From contig JALSIO010000111.1 in the NCBI GenBank assembly GCA_026989995.1, forward strand, positions 1 through 5,418: a stretch of 5,418 nucleotides of DNA, in the 5' to 3' direction. Of the stretch, positions 1-5,418 are shown piece by piece. The notes beneath the pieces are model-generated. The model ran no database searches. It was not told the DNA's origin and worked only from the letters and a program-made list of their open reading frames with translations. The stretch comes from Myxococcales bacterium (GTDB taxonomy: Bacteria > Myxococcota_A > UBA9160 > JALSIO01). How positions within the stretch are numbered: the stretch's first letter is position 1; every line of letters starts with the position of its first letter. A program made the translations under genes and the position numbers.

Positions 1-1
1 C

Positions 2-853
2 CCTCCCATGCTCGCGCCGGTGGGAAACCGCAGTGTCGACGAGGGCGCAGCGCTCGAGATCGTGCTGACCGCCAGCGACCCGGACGGCGATGCGCTCCGC
101 TTCACGGCTGAGGGCGTTCCCGAAGGAGCGAGCTTCCAGGACCTCGGAGACGGCACCGCGCGATTCCGCTTCGAGCCGGGCTTCGACCGCGCGGGCACCT
201 ACCCGGTGACCTTCCGCGTCGCCGACGACGGGAATCCCGCCGAGTCCGACTCCGAATCGGTCACGATCACGGTCGTCAACGTGAACCGCGCTCCGGTGCT
301 CGCTCCCGTGGGTGCGCGCTCGGTGGCCGAGGGTGCCACGCTCGAAATCGCGCTCCAGGCCACGGATCCCGACGGCGATCCGCTCCTCTTCAGCGCCTCG
401 GGCCTTCCGGCGAACGCCACCCTGGTGGACAACGGCGACGGTTCCGCGCGTTTCACCTGGATGCCGCTCTACGGCGCCGCCGGGACGGTCCAGGTCACCT
501 TCACCGTCACCGACGCCGGGGTCCCCGCCCGATCGGCCTCGGAGGTGGTGAACATCCAGGTCACGGACGTGAACCGGGCGCCCGTCCTCGCCCCCATCGG
601 TGCGCAGAGCGCGGCCGTGGGTATGGCCCTCGAGATCCGGATCCAGGCCAGCGATCCCGACGGAGACGCCGTCGCGCTCTCGGCCTCTGGACTCCCCGCC
701 GGCGCGAGCTTCAGCGACGCCGGAGACGGCTCGGGTGCCTTCCGTTTCACGCCCTCCGCCGAACAGGTCGGAAGCCATACCGTCCTCCTCCGGGCCACCG
801 ACGCCGGCACCCCGCCGCTCTCGGACGAGGAGTCGGTCACCATCACGGTCACC
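2..853 (+). repeat. Three tandem Ig-like (putative Ig / cadherin-like) protein repeats
   Basis: Three consecutive modules begin at or before base 2, at 284 (Asn93) and at 572 (Asn189). Each opens with a variant of NRAPVLAPVG, followed by a strand ending LEI, a DPDGD turn, a GLP..A segment, a GDG.ARF segment and a closing VTF.V.D.G.P....E.V.I.V strand. The DPDGD turns start at residues 24, 120 and 216, a constant 96-residue period. This matches the putative Ig-like repeats common in large bacterial surface and secreted proteins (He_PIG/cadherin-like type), which act as stalks or in adhesion. The first module lacks its very start because the window cuts it, and more repeats probably lie upstream. 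The copies differ at many bases, so they are old duplications. The third module ends without the usual NRAPV joint and runs into the Gly-rich linker. Confidence 0.88.
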
Positions 854-3800
854 GCCCAGGCGGACGACGCCGGGCAGGGCGGCGACGCCGGCATGGGCGA
901 CGCCGGCGGCGACGCCGGCATGGGCGAGGGCGGCATGGGCGAGGGGGGCCAGATGGGCGCAGCCGGCCGCCCCCTGGCCCTCGGCCTCGGCAGCCGCGCC
1001 CAGGGCGCCGTCGAGATCCCGGGCTTCGGCCTGCTCCGCGTCGGACAGGAGCTCCCCCTCGGCACCGCCCGGGAGACCCATCCCGCCTGGTGCAACCTCG
1101 ACGCCGACCCCGACCCGGAGCTCGTCGTCGGCTTCGGTGACGGCGGACGCGGCCGGATCGAGATCTACGACGACACCCGCGCCGGCCACACCCTGCTCCG
1201 CGTCCTCGAGCTCGGCTGGATCCGCTACGCCGAGCAGCACGGCGCCGTCTTCCCGGCCTGCGGCGACACCGACGGCGACGGACGCGACGAGATCGCCGCC
1301 GGGCTCGGACAGGGCGGCGGCGCCTGGCTCCGGATCTACGACGACGCCATGGCCGACTTCGCCCCCATGCCCACCCCGGGCCGCGACGACGGGTGGCTGT
1401 TCACCGGATGGCACACCTACGGGGCCCGCCACGGAGCCACCTACCCCGCCTTCGCCGACCTCGACGGCGACGACCGCAGCGAGCTCGCCATCGCCTTCGA
1501 CGCCGGAAGCCAGGGATGGCTCCTCGTCCTCGACGACGGCACCACCCGCTTCGCCCCCTACGGCTCGGTGCCCCGCGGCGACGGATGGCTCCGCCTCCGC
1601 GGCGACGGCGCCCGCATCGCCCGCTGCGACCTCGACGGCGACGGCCGCGACCAGCTCGTCCTCGGCCTCGAGGGCAGCACCCTGCTGCTCCTCGATCCCG
1701 CCGGAGGCCAGATCCTCCGCACCCTCGACGTCCCCTGGGAGGCCTATGCCTCCGGCAACGGCCCCCTCCACCCCGCCTGCGGCGATCTCGACGGAAACGG
1801 CTCGGAGGAGCTCCTGGTGGGCTTCGGCCCCGGTGGCATGGGCTACTACGCCCGCTTCGACGCCACCGGGGCCCCCTCCGGCCCCCCGCAGCCCGGAGCC
1901 CCGGGCTGGTACCGCGTCGCCGACGCCGCCTACGCCGGCGGCCGGGCCCCCGTCTTCCCCGCCATCGCCCGCACCGGAACCCGCCCCGCCAGCAGCCAGC
2001 CCGGCATGGGCGACGCCGGCGGCGACGCCGGCATGGGCGAGGGCGGCATGGGCGAGGGGGGAACGCCCGCTCCGCGCGCCCTCGTCGTCTTCGGACTCGG
2101 CTCGCGAGGCCTCGGGGCGGTGGACCTCCGCCGGGGTCCGCGCGCGGTCGAGGCGCTCGACGTGGCCCGGGGCATCTCGGGTGGTGCCGAGCGGGACACC
2201 CGGGTGGCCCTCTGCGACGTCGACGGCGACGCCCGCCCCGAGCTCGTGGTCGGCTTCGGCCGCAAGAGCGGCGGACGCGTCAACGTCTACGACGACGAGG
2301 AGGCCGGCTTCGCCTACCTGCGGCAGATCCGCGTGGGCTGGAAGGACTACGACGCCGCCAACGGCGAGACCGAGCCGGCCTGCGGGGACCTCGACGCCGA
2401 CGGCCGGGACGAGATCGTGGTGGCCCTCGGCGAGGGGGGGGACACCTGGCTCCGCTTCTTCGACGACTCGCTGACCCGCTTCGCCCCGCTCCCCGCCGGA
2501 GGCCGCGCCGACGGGTGGTACGACGTGGGCTGGCGGCGATTCGCGGCGAGACACGGCGGCGTCCGGCCCACCGTGGGAGATGCCGACGGCGACGGCCGGG
2601 ACGAGCTCGTGCTCGGCTTCGGTCCGACCGCCGACGGCTGGATGCTCGCGCTCCGCCTCGGCGAGGACGGGCTGCTCCAGGCGGTCTCGCCGACCCCGCA
2701 TCCCGGCGGCTGGTTCCGCCTGGACGCGGACGACACGCGGGCCGTCTTCTGCGACGTCGAGCCGGGCGGGGGCCGGGAGCTGGTGGTGGCGGCGGAGGAG
2801 GGCAGGCTGCTCATCCTCGACCCGCGGGACGGATTCGCCGAGATCGGATCCCGCGAGCTGCCCCGGGAGGAGTACCTCGAGGCGTACCTCGAGGAAGGCG
2901 GCGAGCTCTGGCCGGCCTGTGGCGATGTGGACGGCGACGGCGTCGAGGAGCTTCTCGTCGGTCTCGACGGTCCGGGGCAGGGCTACTACGCGGTCTTCGA
3001 TGGCGAGTCGGCACCCGCGGGCCCGCCGGCCGAGGGTGCACCCGGCTGGGAACGGTTGCCCCACCGCATCTACAACCAGGTCGACGGCGCCACCCGCCCG
3101 GCCGTGTCGCGCGATCTGACCCTCCCACCGGACGCTGCGAATGCCGGCGACGACGGAGCCGGTGACGAGATGGGCTCCGAGACAGGCGACGATGCGGGCG
3201 CCGGGGGATCCGGAGAGAAGGCCGGGGGCTCCGACGACGGTACGGGCGCGGCCGGCGGTGGGGAGGATCGGAACGACGAGGCCGACGACTCGGACGAAGA
3301 CGGCGCGACAGATGCAGGCGACGAAGGCGCCGAAGGAGGCGACGACTCCTCCACGGCCCAGACGGCCTTCGACACTGCGGCCAGTCTTGCCGCCTTCGCC
3401 GAGACGGTCCACCCCATCACCGTGGCCCGTTGTCAGGCGTGCCACGCCGGCCTCGGCCCCGGCTCGCCGAGCCTGGCTGCGTCCGATCCGGCCACGGCCT
3501 TCCGGGCGGTGCTCGACAGCCAGAAGGTCGATCTCGTGGAGCCCGCGCGGTCGCGCCTGGTGCGGCGGCTTTCCGTGGACCGGCACTTCTGCTGGTCCGA
3601 CTGCGACGCCGACGCCGAGACCATGCGGGCCGCCATCGCCGCCTGGGCCGATCGGATCGGCGCCTCGGAGGCCATGCAGGAGCTTCCCGCCGATGCGCTG
3701 GCCACGCCCTCGCTCTCCCTCGCCGACGGCTCGGAGACCGAGCGCGCAGGCCGCAGCGACGACGCGGTGATCGCGCGCTGGACCTTCGAGGAGGGTTCCG

Positions 3801-5362
3801 GCCCGGTGGCGCGCGACACCAGCGGCGTCGCCCCGGCCATCGACCTCACCCTCGAGGGCGTAGACTGGATACCGGGGGGCGGCATCGAGATCGTCGAGGG
3901 CAAGGCCCTCGCGGGCCCGGAGACCGCGCGAAAGCTCTACGACCGGATCGCCAATCCGCTCTCCGGGACCAACGAGTACTCCATCGAAGCCTGGGTCACC
4001 CCGGCGAACACGGATCAGGAGGGGCCGGCCCGGATCGTCTCCTACTCCCACGATACCCGCCGGCGCAACTTCACCATGGGCCAGGTCCGGTACAACTACG
4101 TGTTCCGGAATCGAAGCCGCGCGCCCGGCATCAGCGGCAACGGAACCCCCGGGCTCTACACAGCCGACGGCGACCAGGATCTGCAGGCGACGCTGCAGCA
4201 CGTGGTCATGACCTTCGACCAGGAGCACGGACGGCGCATCTACGTCAACGGCCGGTTCACAGACGACATCGACCCGAAGGGGCCCGGCGCCCTCGACACC
4301 TGGGATCCGCGGTACTCCTTCATCCTCGGGAACGAGCGCACGGGCAACCGGCTCTGGAAGGGGCGCATCCACTTCGCCGCGATCCACGAGCGGGCCCTCG
4401 AGCCCGAGGAGATCAGCCGCAACTTCCTCGCCGGCGTCGGAAAGACCTTCGTGCTGCGCTTCGACGTCTCGCGGTGGACCGGACTCGCGGGAAGCGCCAT
4501 CGAGCTCGAGGCGAGCGAATTCGACGCCGCCAGCTATCTGCTCGCCCGGCCCACCTACGTGGGCCCGGCGCCCGCGGGACTGCGCATCCGGAACATCCGC
4601 ATCGCGGTCAACGGCCAGGTACCCGTGGCCGGCCAGGCCTTCCGAAGCCTCGACGCCGTGGTGACCGACGCCCGGCAGGAGCTCTCGCCCCTCGCCTCGG
4701 TGATCGCCGTGGACCGCGGGCCCGAGGAGGACCGCTTCGCCCTCCTCTTCGAGGTCCTCGGCGACAACCGCGCCGAGGTCGCCGAGAGCGACGCCCCGGT
4801 CACCCCCGGCGGATTCTCGGACGAACGCCGCCCGAGGGTGGGAATGCGCACCTTCTCCCGGATCCACCAGACCATGGCGGCGCTCACGGGCGTCGATCCC
4901 AGGAGCCGTGACATCCGGGAGACCTTCGAAGAGATCGAGCAGCAGCTCCCGAGCAGCTCGGACGTGCGCACCTTCGTATCTTCCCACCAGGTCGCCGTGT
5001 TCAAGCTCGCGCTCGAGTACTGCGATGCCCTGATCGATTCCGAACGCCTGCGGAATGCCTTCTTCGGAGCGAACCCGCGCGTTCCCTTCGCGCAACCGGT
5101 GGGGGCCGTCTTCGGGAACCCGGAGCTTCGCCGGCGGATCCTCGACACGACGGTGGACCGCTTCTTCGGGACCGACCTCGCGGACCAGCCGTCCCGGGAC
5201 GAGGTCCGGCCGATCCTCGACGAGCTCGTGGACACGCTGCTCGGAAGCTGCAGCGGCGACGAGCCTGCCGAGGACGAAGCCTGCGGTTCGGATCGGACGA
5301 GGACGGTGGCCAAGTCGGTGTGCAGCGCGCTGCTGAGCAGCGCACCGGTTCTGCTCTACTAG
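2..5362 (+). CDS. Giant modular exported protein: Ig-like repeats, two FG-GAP propellers, cytochrome c-like segment, LamG domain (5' partial)
   Basis: One uninterrupted frame runs from the window edge to a TAG stop at 5360-5362. The first ATG (base 8) is not the start: the in-frame codons before it read Pro-Pro, and PPMLAPVG aligns with APVLAPVG at residues 95-102, so this Met replaces a Val inside an Ig-like repeat. Numbering from that Met, the order is Ig-like repeats 1-282, Gly/Asp linker 283-322, propeller 323-657, linker 658-690, propeller 691-1037, acidic linker 1038-1118, cytochrome c-like segment 1119-1218, LamG 1252-1476 and a C-terminal domain 1477-1784. There are 16 cysteines: four in each propeller, four in the cytochrome segment and four in the C-terminal domain; the Ig-like and LamG parts have none. 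Families of this kind are exported, so a periplasmic or cell-surface role in binding plus possible electron transfer is inferred. The signal peptide would lie upstream. No transmembrane segment or sorting signal is obvious at the C-terminus. The exact function is unknown. Confidence 0.93.
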   Translation, partial: PPMLAPVGNRSVDEGAALEIVLTASDPDGDALRFTAEGVPEGASFQDLGDGTARFRFEPGFDRAGTYPVTFRVADDGNPAESDSESVTITVVNVNRAPVLAPVGARSVAEGATLEIALQATDPDGDPLLFSASGLPANATLVDNGDGSARFTWMPLYGAAGTVQVTFTVTDAGVPARSASEVVNIQVTDVNRAPVLAPIGAQSAAVGMALEIRIQASDPDGDAVALSASGLPAGASFSDAGDGSGAFRFTPSAEQVGSHTVLLRATDAGTPPLSDEESVTITVTAQADDAGQGGDAGMGDAGGDAGMGEGGMGEGGQMGAAGRPLALGLGSRAQGAVEIPGFGLLRVGQELPLGTARETHPAWCNLDADPDPELVVGFGDGGRGRIEIYDDTRAGHTLLRVLELGWIRYAEQHGAVFPACGDTDGDGRDEIAAGLGQGGGAWLRIYDDAMADFAPMPTPGRDDGWLFTGWHTYGARHGATYPAFADLDGDDRSELAIAFDAGSQGWLLVLDDGTTRFAPYGSVPRGDGWLRLRGDGARIARCDLDGDGRDQLVLGLEGSTLLLLDPAGGQILRTLDVPWEAYASGNGPLHPACGDLDGNGSEELLVGFGPGGMGYYARFDATGAPSGPPQPGAPGWYRVADAAYAGGRAPVFPAIARTGTRPASSQPGMGDAGGDAGMGEGGMGEGGTPAPRALVVFGLGSRGLGAVDLRRGPRAVEALDVARGISGGAERDTRVALCDVDGDARPELVVGFGRKSGGRVNVYDDEEAGFAYLRQIRVGWKDYDAANGETEPACGDLDADGRDEIVVALGEGGDTWLRFFDDSLTRFAPLPAGGRADGWYDVGWRRFAARHGGVRPTVGDADGDGRDELVLGFGPTADGWMLALRLGEDGLLQAVSPTPHPGGWFRLDADDTRAVFCDVEPGGGRELVVAAEEGRLLILDPRDGFAEIGSRELPREEYLEAYLEEGGELWPACGDVDGDGVEELLVGLDGPGQGYYAVFDGESAPAGPPAEGAPGWERLPHRIYNQVDGATRPAVSRDLTLPPDAANAGDDGAGDEMGSETGDDAGAGGSGEKAGGSDDGTGAAGGGEDRNDEADDSDEDGATDAGDEGAEGGDDSSTAQTAFDTAASLAAFAETVHPITVARCQACHAGLGPGSPSLAASDPATAFRAVLDSQKVDLVEPARSRLVRRLSVDRHFCWSDCDADAETMRAAIAAWADRIGASEAMQELPADALATPSLSLADGSETERAGRSDDAVIARWTFEEGSGPVARDTSGVAPAIDLTLEGVDWIPGGGIEIVEGKALAGPETARKLYDRIANPLSGTNEYSIEAWVTPANTDQEGPARIVSYSHDTRRRNFTMGQVRYNYVFRNRSRAPGISGNGTPGLYTADGDQDLQATLQHVVMTFDQEHGRRIYVNGRFTDDIDPKGPGALDTWDPRYSFILGNERTGNRLWKGRIHFAAIHERALEPEEISRNFLAGVGKTFVLRFDVSRWTGLAGSAIELEASEFDAASYLLARPTYVGPAPAGLRIRNIRIAVNGQVPVAGQAFRSLDAVVTDARQELSPLASVIAVDRGPEEDRFALLFEVLGDNRAEVAESDAPVTPGGFSDERRPRVGMRTFSRIHQTMAALTGVDPRSRDIRETFEEIEQQLPSSSDVRTFVSSHQVAVFKLALEYCDALIDSERLRNAFFGANPRVPFAQPVGAVFGNPELRRRILDTTVDRFFGTDLADQPSRDEVRPILDELVDTLLGSCSGDEPAEDEACGSDRTRTVAKSVCSALLSSAPVLLY
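888..948 (+). repeat. 61-bp perfect direct repeat, copy 1 (in Gly/Asp/Met linker 1)
   Basis: This stretch is identical base for base to 2001-2061 and lies in the same reading frame, exactly 1113 bases (371 codons) upstream of it. It encodes most of the flexible linker (residues 283-322) between the third Ig-like repeat and the first propeller. Internally it is built from short DAGMG, DAGG, EGGMG and EGG units, so it is low-complexity at both DNA and protein level. The flanking bases on both sides do not match those of copy 2. Confidence 0.97.
974..1978 (+). repeat. FG-GAP/VCBS-type beta-propeller, copy 1
   Basis: Residues 323-657 hold five Asp-rich loop motifs starting near D365 (DADPDPE), D420 (DTDGDGRDE), D484 (DLDGDDRSE), D541 (DLDGDGRDQ) and D593 (DLDGNGSEE), spaced 52-64 residues apart. 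Each is followed by a hydrophobic strand such as ELLVGFGPGG and then by an aromatic strand ending in a DD or D turn. This is the FG-GAP/VCBS pattern of integrin-alpha-like propellers, where the Asp loops bind calcium. An opening strand without its own loop (LALGLGSRAQGAVEI) and a closing FPAIARTG suggest six FG strands with the last blade closed by the ends; that count is inferred. Cysteines precede motifs 1, 2, 4 and 5 (C362, C418, C540, C591) but not motif 3. Codons here end in C more consistently than in the rest of the gene. Confidence 0.88.
2001..2061 (+). repeat. 61-bp perfect direct repeat, copy 2 (in linker 2)
   Basis: Identical to 888-948. It forms the core of the linker between the two propellers (residues 658-690), with a short Pro/Ser/Gln-containing lead-in before it and Thr-Pro-Ala-Pro-Arg after it. 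Because the two copies are in frame and 1113 bases apart, recombination between them would remove or add exactly one linker plus one propeller without disturbing the reading frame. Confidence 0.97.
2078..3118 (+). repeat. FG-GAP/VCBS-type beta-propeller, copy 2
   Basis: Residues 691-1037 repeat the layout of the first propeller from the opening strand (VVFGLGSRGLGAVDL) through five loop motifs near D737 (DVDGDARPE), D794 (DLDADGRDE), D858 (DADGDGRDE), D916 (DVEPGGGRE) and D973 (DVDGDGVEE). Shared details include FAPLP or FAPMP followed by a GW strand before motif 3, and an APAGPP or APSGPP segment followed by PGW near the end. Cysteines C736, C792, C915 and C971 match those of copy 1, and motif 3 again has none. 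The fourth loop has lost two of its three Asp positions, so it probably binds calcium poorly or not at all. The two copies are clearly paralogous but well diverged in protein and in synonymous codons, so this is not a recent duplication. Confidence 0.88.
3119..3361 (+). other. Acidic Asp/Gly-rich linker
   Basis: Residues 1038-1118 (81 residues) are mostly Asp, Glu, Gly, Ala, Ser and Thr. By count about 26 are acidic and only two basic, with no Cys, Trp, Tyr or Phe. It separates the calcium-type propellers from the cytochrome-like segment and should be disordered and extended. It differs from the two upstream linkers: it lacks the 61-bp repeat and is far more acidic. It could bind calcium loosely or simply act as a spacer. 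Confidence 0.85.
3362..3661 (+). other. Cytochrome c-like segment with a single CxxCH haem motif
   Basis: Residues 1119-1218 contain FAETVHPITVARCQACH, with C1142, C1145 and H1146 forming a CxxCH motif, the covalent haem c attachment signature; attachment occurs after export. A second element, HFCWSDC (H1193, C1195, C1199), is followed by an amphipathic helix starting at DAETMRAAIAAW. M1206 in this helix could be the second axial ligand, but this is uncertain. The length, the phrase preceding CxxCH (xVxPIxxxRCxACH) and the closing helix fit the small cytochrome c-like domains that sit in front of LamG domains in large bacterial proteins. The extra CxxxC pair is more likely a disulfide than a haem site because it lacks the following His. 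The haem is inferred from the motif only. Confidence 0.75.
3761..4435 (+). other. LamG / concanavalin A-like domain
   Basis: Residues 1252-1476 read as a complete LamG (Laminin_G_3-type) jelly-roll domain. It opens with VIARWTFEEGSG, continues with YSIEAWVTP (1324-1332), then HVVMTFD (1398-1404), RIYVNGRF (1410-1417) and FILGNER (1438-1444), and ends with AIHERALEPEEISRNF, the usual closing strand and helix. Such domains bind carbohydrate or protein ligands outside the cytoplasm. There are no cysteines. Immediately upstream is a short spacer (3662-3760) rich in Ala, Ser and Asp that joins it to the cytochrome-like segment. The ligand cannot be told from the sequence. Confidence 0.85.
4436..5359 (+). 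other. Unassigned C-terminal domain following LamG
   Basis: Residues 1477-1784 do not match a family I can name with confidence. The first part (about 1477-1605) is probably beta-rich, with alternating hydrophobic residues such as LRIRNIRIAVNGQ. The second part (about 1612-1784) is helical and includes FSRIHQTMAALTGVDP (1616-1631), a helix before QQLPSSSDVRTF, and SSHQVAVFKLALEYC (1658-1672). Three cysteines lie in the last 37 residues (C1748, C1759, C1772), with C1672 a fourth. As I recall, LamG proteins of some Gammaproteobacteria end in a similar block (RI..TMA..TGV, HQ....LA..YC) and sit next to DUF1800 or DUF1501 genes; this is memory, not a search result. The chain ends PVLLY, with no LPxTG, PEP-CTERM or autotransporter-like ending. 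Confidence 0.6.
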
Positions 5363-5409
5363 GGCCCGTACGGTCTCGGGCGGGTCCGGAAACGATGGGG
5401 AGTCTTGCC
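5363..5409. other. Short intergenic gap
   Basis: Forty-seven bases separate the TAG stop from the likely next start. There is no clear terminator: a 5-bp GC stem (5364-5368 with 5377-5381, 8-base loop) lacks a following T-run. The short gap on the same strand fits read-through into the next gene as one operon. Confidence 0.6.
5397..5402 (+). promoter_or_regulatory. Ribosome binding site for the downstream gene
   Basis: GGGGAG at 5397-5402 is a Shine-Dalgarno-like purine run ending seven bases before ATG 5410. An in-frame ATG at 5395 also exists, but only a weak GGA (5388-5390) lies four bases before it, so the site favours 5410 as the start. Confidence 0.55.
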
Positions 5410-5418
5410 ATGGGGCGA
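5410..5418 (+). CDS. Start of a downstream gene (3' cut by window)
   Basis: Only ATG-GGG-CGA (Met-Gly-Arg) is present. The case for a gene is the well-spaced GGGGAG ahead of it and the 47-base distance from the previous stop on the same strand. If ATG 5395 were used instead, the protein would gain Met-Gly-Ser-Leu-Ala. The product cannot be identified; a DUF1800- or DUF1501-type partner is only a guess from the kind of gene upstream. Confidence 0.45.

Noticed and set aside
8..10. ATG at base 8 as the true start codon
   Set aside because: The frame is open to the window edge, the Met falls on a conserved hydrophobic position of an Ig-like repeat, and no signal peptide follows it.
881..948. Short GGCGACGCCGGC-like units as a CRISPR or minisatellite array
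   Set aside because: Units are 12-15 bases, vary in phase with codons, have no spacers, and are explained by a Gly/Asp/Met linker.
600..2474. Long open frame in another + frame (624 codons)
   Set aside because: Its product is a monotonous Ala/Pro/Ser/Arg string, as expected from reading high-GC3 coding DNA out of frame; the overlapping frame encodes recognisable domains.
1393..3165. Long Arg/Pro-rich open frame in the third + frame
   Set aside because: Same GC-driven shadow effect; no domain, no credible ribosome binding site and an extreme Arg content.
3430..4911. Arg-rich open frame overlapping the cytochrome, LamG and C-terminal parts
   Set aside because: The main frame carries conserved LamG and CxxCH motifs over the same bases, so this is a shadow.
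4555..5313. Antisense open frame of 252 codons
   Set aside because: Ser/Arg-rich composition with no recognisable motif; explained by the codon bias of the + strand gene.
5364..5381. Hairpin after the stop codon as an intrinsic terminator
   Set aside because: The stem is only 5 bp with an 8-base loop and no T-run follows.

Overview
The window is almost entirely one very large, 5'-truncated gene on the + strand (2-5362). It ends 47 bases before a likely next gene, of which only the first three codons are present. The DNA is very GC-rich (roughly 70% by eye, not counted) and strongly prefers codons ending in C or G. Together with the domain content, this suggests a high-GC proteobacterium or a related lineage. 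The Asp-Ala-Gly-rich linkers resemble those I associate with myxobacterial surface proteins, but taxonomy cannot be fixed from this sequence.

The encoded protein (at least 1786 residues; N-terminus and any signal peptide lie upstream) is a string of modules. Residue 1 here is the Met at base 8, which is internal. In order: three Ig-like/cadherin-like repeats of about 96 residues (2-853); a Gly/Asp/Met linker (854-973); a five-motif FG-GAP/VCBS calcium-type beta-propeller (974-1978); a second copy of the linker (1979-2077); a second, diverged propeller (2078-3118); an acidic Asp/Gly linker (3119-3361); a cytochrome c-like segment with one CxxCH haem-binding motif and a second Cys pair (3362-3661); a LamG/concanavalin A-like domain (3761-4435); and an unassigned C-terminal domain of about 308 residues (4436-5359). 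The protein is most likely exported and acts outside the cytoplasm: all recognised modules are typical of extracytoplasmic proteins and the cysteines are even in number and clustered.

The most notable points are: a perfect 61-bp direct repeat in the two linkers, exactly 371 codons apart, although the propellers they flank have diverged; a Cys pattern shared by both propellers; the joining of a c-type cytochrome motif to calcium-propeller, Ig-like and LamG modules; and a conserved-looking but unassigned C-terminal domain. The cytochrome-LamG-C-terminal half resembles a family of bacterial proteins that, as I recall, sit beside DUF1800/DUF1501 genes. The gene starting at the window edge could be such a partner, but three codons cannot show it. 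No RNA gene, mobile element, CRISPR array or convincing terminator was seen.
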